Below are positions 7,511-7,527 of a stretch of DNA of 7,527 nt, piece after piece (position 1 is the first letter of the stretch; the number at the start of each line of letters is the position of its first letter). The DNA is from Candidatus Bathycorpusculum sp. (lineage in GTDB: Archaea > Thermoproteota > Bathyarchaeia > Bathyarchaeales > Bathycorpusculaceae). The notes below the pieces were generated by a model. The model made no database searches and was not told where the DNA came from. It worked only from the letters and a program-made list of their open reading frames with translations. A program made the position numbers and the translations under genes. The DNA lies in the NCBI GenBank assembly GCA_009779045.1, contig WREZ01000058.1:1-7527 (forward strand), written 5' to 3'.

Positions 7511-7527
7511 TTGGGCATTCACACACC

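Overview
The window looks archaeal. Start sites are preceded by TATA-like boxes rather than bacterial -35/-10 pairs. Several genes seem to have very short or no leaders, transcription ends look like oligo-T tracts, and the protein families are typical of archaeal genomes. The low GC content, the archaeal-type aspartate carbamoyltransferase, the DUF457-type membrane hydrolase and the winged-helix/ATP-cone/NrdD-like fusion suggest a Thermoproteota lineage such as Bathyarchaeia. That placement is inference from memory, not a database result.

Layout: 1-249 is an intergenic region with a GG-tract-rich stretch and the pyrB promoter. 250-1170 (+) is pyrB, aspartate carbamoyltransferase. Convergent to it with a 3-nt gap is 1174-3390 (-), a 738-residue protein with an N-terminal winged helix, an ATP-cone and a class III ribonucleotide-reductase-like body that ends in a zinc ribbon but has no glycyl-radical motif. 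3498-4151 (-) is a DUF457/YdjM-type integral membrane metal-dependent hydrolase. 4263-5004 (-) is a broken gene in three successive frames. Its reconstructed start overlaps by 4 nt the stop of the Wzx-like polysaccharide flippase at 5001-6683 (-). 6684-6812 holds the flippase promoter, a T-rich terminator and a small stem-loop. 6813-7193 and 7207-7464 (-) form a two-gene unit of small, probably helical proteins that I do not recognise.

Functionally, pyrB belongs to pyrimidine synthesis. The NrdD-like fusion is nucleotide-related but lacks residues needed for radical chemistry, so a nucleotide-sensing regulator is the more attractive reading. The flippase, and perhaps the broken gene next to it, belong to the cell surface.

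The most unusual whole-window feature is base composition. In most transcription units the coding strand is G/T-rich near the 5' end and switches to A/C-rich toward the 3' end, with the switch falling inside genes. This skew also explains most of the long antisense open frames.
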